DNA from: Mesorhizobium sp. DCY119
Lineage (GTDB): Bacteria > Pseudomonadota > Alphaproteobacteria > Rhizobiales > Rhizobiaceae
Direction: 5' to 3'
DNA length: 64,000 bases
Assembly: GCF_003590645.1 (NCBI RefSeq)
Contig: NZ_CP031834.1
Location: 4,670,001-4,734,000 of the forward strand
The notes beneath the pieces were generated by a model. The model did no database searches, was not told where the DNA came from, and saw nothing but the letters and a program-made list of their open reading frames with translations. A program made the position numbers and the translations under genes. Position 1 is the first letter of the stretch; the number at the start of each line of letters is the position of its first letter. Of this stretch, positions 61,922 through 64,000 are shown piece after piece.

Positions 61922-63217
61922 TCACCCCAGCACTGCCTCCACAGTCGCCGCGATGGCGAGGAGGCGGTGGTCGTGGCCGTGGCGGGCGAAGAGCATCAGG
62001 CCGGCGGGTAGGCTCATTCCGGGCATGGGCAGCGAAATCGATGTCAGGTCGAACTGGTTGGCGACCTGCGGGTTGCGCAGCAGAAGGCCGTCCGCACGAT
62101 CCTGAAGCGCGCGGTCGTTTTCCAGCGGCGCGATTTCGGGCGCAACAATCGGGACCGTCGGCAGTGCCAGGACATCGAGAGGCGCAAGCCGCGCATCCAT
62201 GGCGCGGGCGAGTTCGTTGCGTCGCTTGATGAGCCTGATGTAGGCCGAGGCGGATACCGACAGGCGGCGCGCCAGCGGTCCCGCGACACGCGGCTCGACC
62301 TGCGCGGCGATCTTGGGATCGGCCAGCCAATCGGCATGAACCGATGCTGCCTCGATGCCTGCTATGGTGCCATCTTTGGTGGCGTCGATCATGGCATCGA
62401 CGAGGTCGTCGATTGCGTGATCGATCAGGCGTGCACCGGCTTTCTCGAGCAAGTTCAGGGATCGTTGGAAGCCGCTTGCCACGGCAGGTTCCAGCCCTTC
62501 CAGAAGGCGGCCCTTCGGCACGCCCAGGCGCAGGCCTGCAAGCGGCAAAGGAGCAAGCGTGGCGGGTTCGCCGCTCGCCATGATAGCGTCGGCCAGCGCG
62601 CAATCCGCGACGGTCCTGGCCAGCGGGCCGACAGAATCCAGCGAGAAGGACAGCGGGAAGACGCCGTCGAGCGGCACGCGGCCAGCCGTCGGCTTGAAGC
62701 CGACGACGCCGTTGAGGGCTGCCGGGATGCGCACGGAGCCGCCGGTGTCCGAGCCGATGGCGATTTCGCTGGTGCCTTCGGCTGCCGAAACGCCGGCGCC
62801 CGAAGACGAGCCGCCGGGGATGCGGGCCGGATCGGCGGCGTTGCCCGGCGTGCCGAAATGCGGATTGATGCCGACGGCGGTGAAGGCGAATTCGGTCATG
62901 GCCGTCTTGCCGATGATGACCGCGCCGGCCTGACGGAGACGGCGCACGACCACGGCGTCCCGCTCTGCCGGCGGCGCATCGCGGCGGATGGCGGAGCCGG
63001 CAAGGGTGGGCTCGCCGGCGACGTCGAACAGGTCCTTGATCGAAACGATTTTTCCATCCAGCGGCCCGAGCGAGACGCCCGCCTTGCGGCGTGCATCCGA
63101 GGCATCGGCGGCTGCGCGTGCGGCCTCGGGATAAAGCTTGGTGAAGACGCGCTCTTCGGCGGCGCGCATGGACAGGCGGGCAAGGATGGCCTCGAGGCGG
63201 TCGCGTGATGAAGGCAT
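61922..63217 (-). CDS. amidase signature family hydrolase (GatA-like)
   Basis: A 431-residue amidase. K61 (GKIVSIKDLF), the GGSSSG loop at 136-141 and the nucleophile S161 (SDTGGSVRIPA) give the Ser-cisSer-Lys triad. It is closer to the GatA/allophanate-hydrolase group than the amidase at 9164, but no gatB or gatC adjoins, so it is likely a catabolic amidase of unknown substrate. The ATG at 63217 (MPSSRDRLE) is preferred. It diverges from the metalloenzyme gene at 63380 (162-base gap). Confidence 0.88.
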   Translation of the reverse strand: MPSSRDRLEAILARLSMRAAEERVFTKLYPEAARAAADASDARRKAGVSLGPLDGKIVSIKDLFDVAGEPTLAGSAIRRDAPPAERDAVVVRRLRQAGAVIIGKTAMTEFAFTAVGINPHFGTPGNAADPARIPGGSSSGAGVSAAEGTSEIAIGSDTGGSVRIPAALNGVVGFKPTAGRVPLDGVFPLSFSLDSVGPLARTVADCALADAIMASGEPATLAPLPLAGLRLGVPKGRLLEGLEPAVASGFQRSLNLLEKAGARLIDHAIDDLVDAMIDATKDGTIAGIEAASVHADWLADPKIAAQVEPRVAGPLARRLSVSASAYIRLIKRRNELARAMDARLAPLDVLALPTVPIVAPEIAPLENDRALQDRADGLLLRNPQVANQFDLTSISLPMPGMSLPAGLMLFARHGHDHRLLAIAATVEAVLG

Positions 63218-63379
63218 GGCTCTCCCGGCTTGCTTCGGCCCCCAGCTGCTCGATACAAGGGCGCAGGCGCGTCATAAGGCGCACAGGCTGTCCTTCGATT
63301 CAACCGGGTTTCGCGAAGAATCGATTGTGGCAAGCGGAGCGCCAAACAGGACAGACGCCGCAACAAAACGGGAAGCGCG

Positions 63380-64000
63380 ATGCAGAAAACGATCGAGACG
63401 ATAAAGGGCAATGACGACGGGGCGAACTATGAATTTCCCGTCTTTCGCATCGCCGGTTCATCGCCGGACGCGCCGTCGGCCTATATCCAGGCAGCCCTGC
63501 ACAGCGATGAACTGCCTGGCGTGGTGGCGATCGATGCGCTGATGCCGAAGCTGCGCAAGGCCGAAGTCGAAGGCCGGATACGCGGCACGCTGACCATCGT
63601 GCCGCGCGCCAATCCGGTCGGCCGGGCGCAGCAGTTTTTCGGCTCACCCCAGGGCCGTTTCCATCTCGGCACGCGAACCAATTTCAACCGCGACTTCCCC
63701 CTGATCGGCCGTCCGGATGCCGGCCTGCTGCCCGGCGACGAAAAGCCTATGAACGCAGACCAGCAGCTCAAGGCCCGGCTGCTGAAACTGTCGCTCGGGC
63801 ACGACATCGTGCTTGACCTTCACTGCGATGACGAAGGCCTGCCCTATCTCTACATCCAGAAGGAACTGTGGCCGGCGATGGCGGATTGCGCCGCCTGCAT
63901 GGGCGTGGACGCGGTCATATTGTGGAGCGATGCTTCGGGCGCCTCCTTCGACGAGGCAGCGCTCTACCCCTATCTGCAGCTGCCGGCCGGGGAAGCAAAA
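63380..64000 (+). CDS. succinylglutamate desuccinylase/aspartoacylase family metalloenzyme (partial)
   Basis: The first 207 residues, cut by the right edge. The zinc ligands are H41-x2-E44 (ALHSDELPG) and H148 (LDLHCDDEG), as in the AstE/ASPA carboxypeptidase-fold deacylases; NPVGRAQQFFG and RTNFNRDFP are the substrate-loop blocks. Such enzymes remove acyl groups from N-acyl amino acids, amines or ectoine-type compounds. ATG at 63380 has GGAAG seven bases ahead. Divergence from an amidase suggests a shared amide substrate, which is inference. Confidence 0.85.
   Translation, partial: MQKTIETIKGNDDGANYEFPVFRIAGSSPDAPSAYIQAALHSDELPGVVAIDALMPKLRKAEVEGRIRGTLTIVPRANPVGRAQQFFGSPQGRFHLGTRTNFNRDFPLIGRPDAGLLPGDEKPMNADQQLKARLLKLSLGHDIVLDLHCDDEGLPYLYIQKELWPAMADCAACMGVDAVILWSDASGASFDEAALYPYLQLPAGEAK

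Noticed and set aside
63218-63379. Extended amidase frame upstream of 63217 and other frames in the divergent gap
   Set aside because: The extra residues do not match amidases and overlap the likely promoters of both divergent genes.
1-64000. tRNA, rRNA, insertion sequence or prophage genes
   Set aside because: I looked in every gap for tRNA T-loop patterns, transposase motifs and phage genes and saw none that I could support.

Overview
The window is chromosomal DNA from an alphaproteobacterium of the order Hyphomicrobiales (Rhizobiales), most likely a Mesorhizobium-like member of the Phyllobacteriaceae. Four things point there: high GC with long antisense open frames; the rhizobial gene order lptC-lptA-lptB-rpoN-hpf-ptsN; a cysG-DUF2849-cysI-cysH-DUF934 sulfur assimilation cluster; and Hsp20 with DUF1150 behind a ROSE-type RNA thermometer. 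I saw no rRNA, tRNA, CRISPR array, prophage or transposase. Species assignment is inference.

Layout. 1-12.6 kb: mixed housekeeping and transport genes: a partial SbmA/BacA-like ABC exporter, a frameshifted amino-acid binding protein, two Rnk-like proteins, nth, an Ada-like methyltransferase, ribokinase, an amidase, YbaK and LysE. 12.6-13.7 kb: gene-free mosaic of dispersed repeats. 13.7-15.6 kb: nucleoside hydrolase, then the heat-controlled hsp20-DUF1150 pair. 15.6-20.8 kb (minus strand): ptsN, hpf, rpoN, lptB, lptA, lptC. 21.2-26.4 kb (plus): sppA, ihfB, lapA-like, an ornithine-cyclodeaminase-like gene, two RNA methyltransferases and lspA. 26.5-35.3 kb: hybrid histidine kinase, olsB, a TRIC-type channel, grpE, a fatty acid desaturase, a PfpI-type protein and a GMC oxidoreductase. 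35.3-40.1 kb (minus): assimilatory sulfate reduction. 40.6-51.8 kb: CPA2 antiporter, SDR, PBP1A, UspA, RNase D, an M20 peptidase, a predicted small RNA and polA. 51.9-53.7 kb: secreted hydrolase divergent from an OhrR-like MarR regulator, then zur. 53.9-60.4 kb: carbohydrate catabolic locus. 60.4-61.9 kb: second repeat mosaic. 61.9-64 kb: amidase and a partial deacylase-type metalloenzyme.

How the parts work together. LptC, LptA and LptB belong to the lipopolysaccharide transport machine; RpoN, HPF and PtsN link nitrogen/carbon status and ribosome hibernation. The cys genes would convert activated sulfate through sulfite to sulfide, with CysG making the siroheme for CysI. The 53.9-60.4 kb locus is a divergent pair of transcription units: a Gfo/Idh dehydrogenase and a TIM-barrel isomerase on one side; an epimerase of the tagatose/psicose 3-epimerase type, an enolase-superfamily dehydratase-like enzyme, a GntR/FCD regulator and a 2-hydroxyacid dehydrogenase on the other. 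Two TGGT-N3-ACCA palindromes in the shared promoter region are likely GntR operators.

Most notable observations: (1) the paired GntR operators and the uncharacterised sugar pathway they seem to control; (2) a compact RpoH promoter plus ROSE thermometer before hsp20; (3) a predicted small RNA with pyrimidine-rich, anti-Shine-Dalgarno loops and a strong terminator between the M20 peptidase and polA; (4) a MarR palindrome array; (5) two modular repeat mosaics about 47 kb apart in opposite orientation, one containing perfect 58-bp inverted arms around a minisatellite. No obvious novel defence or mobile system is present.
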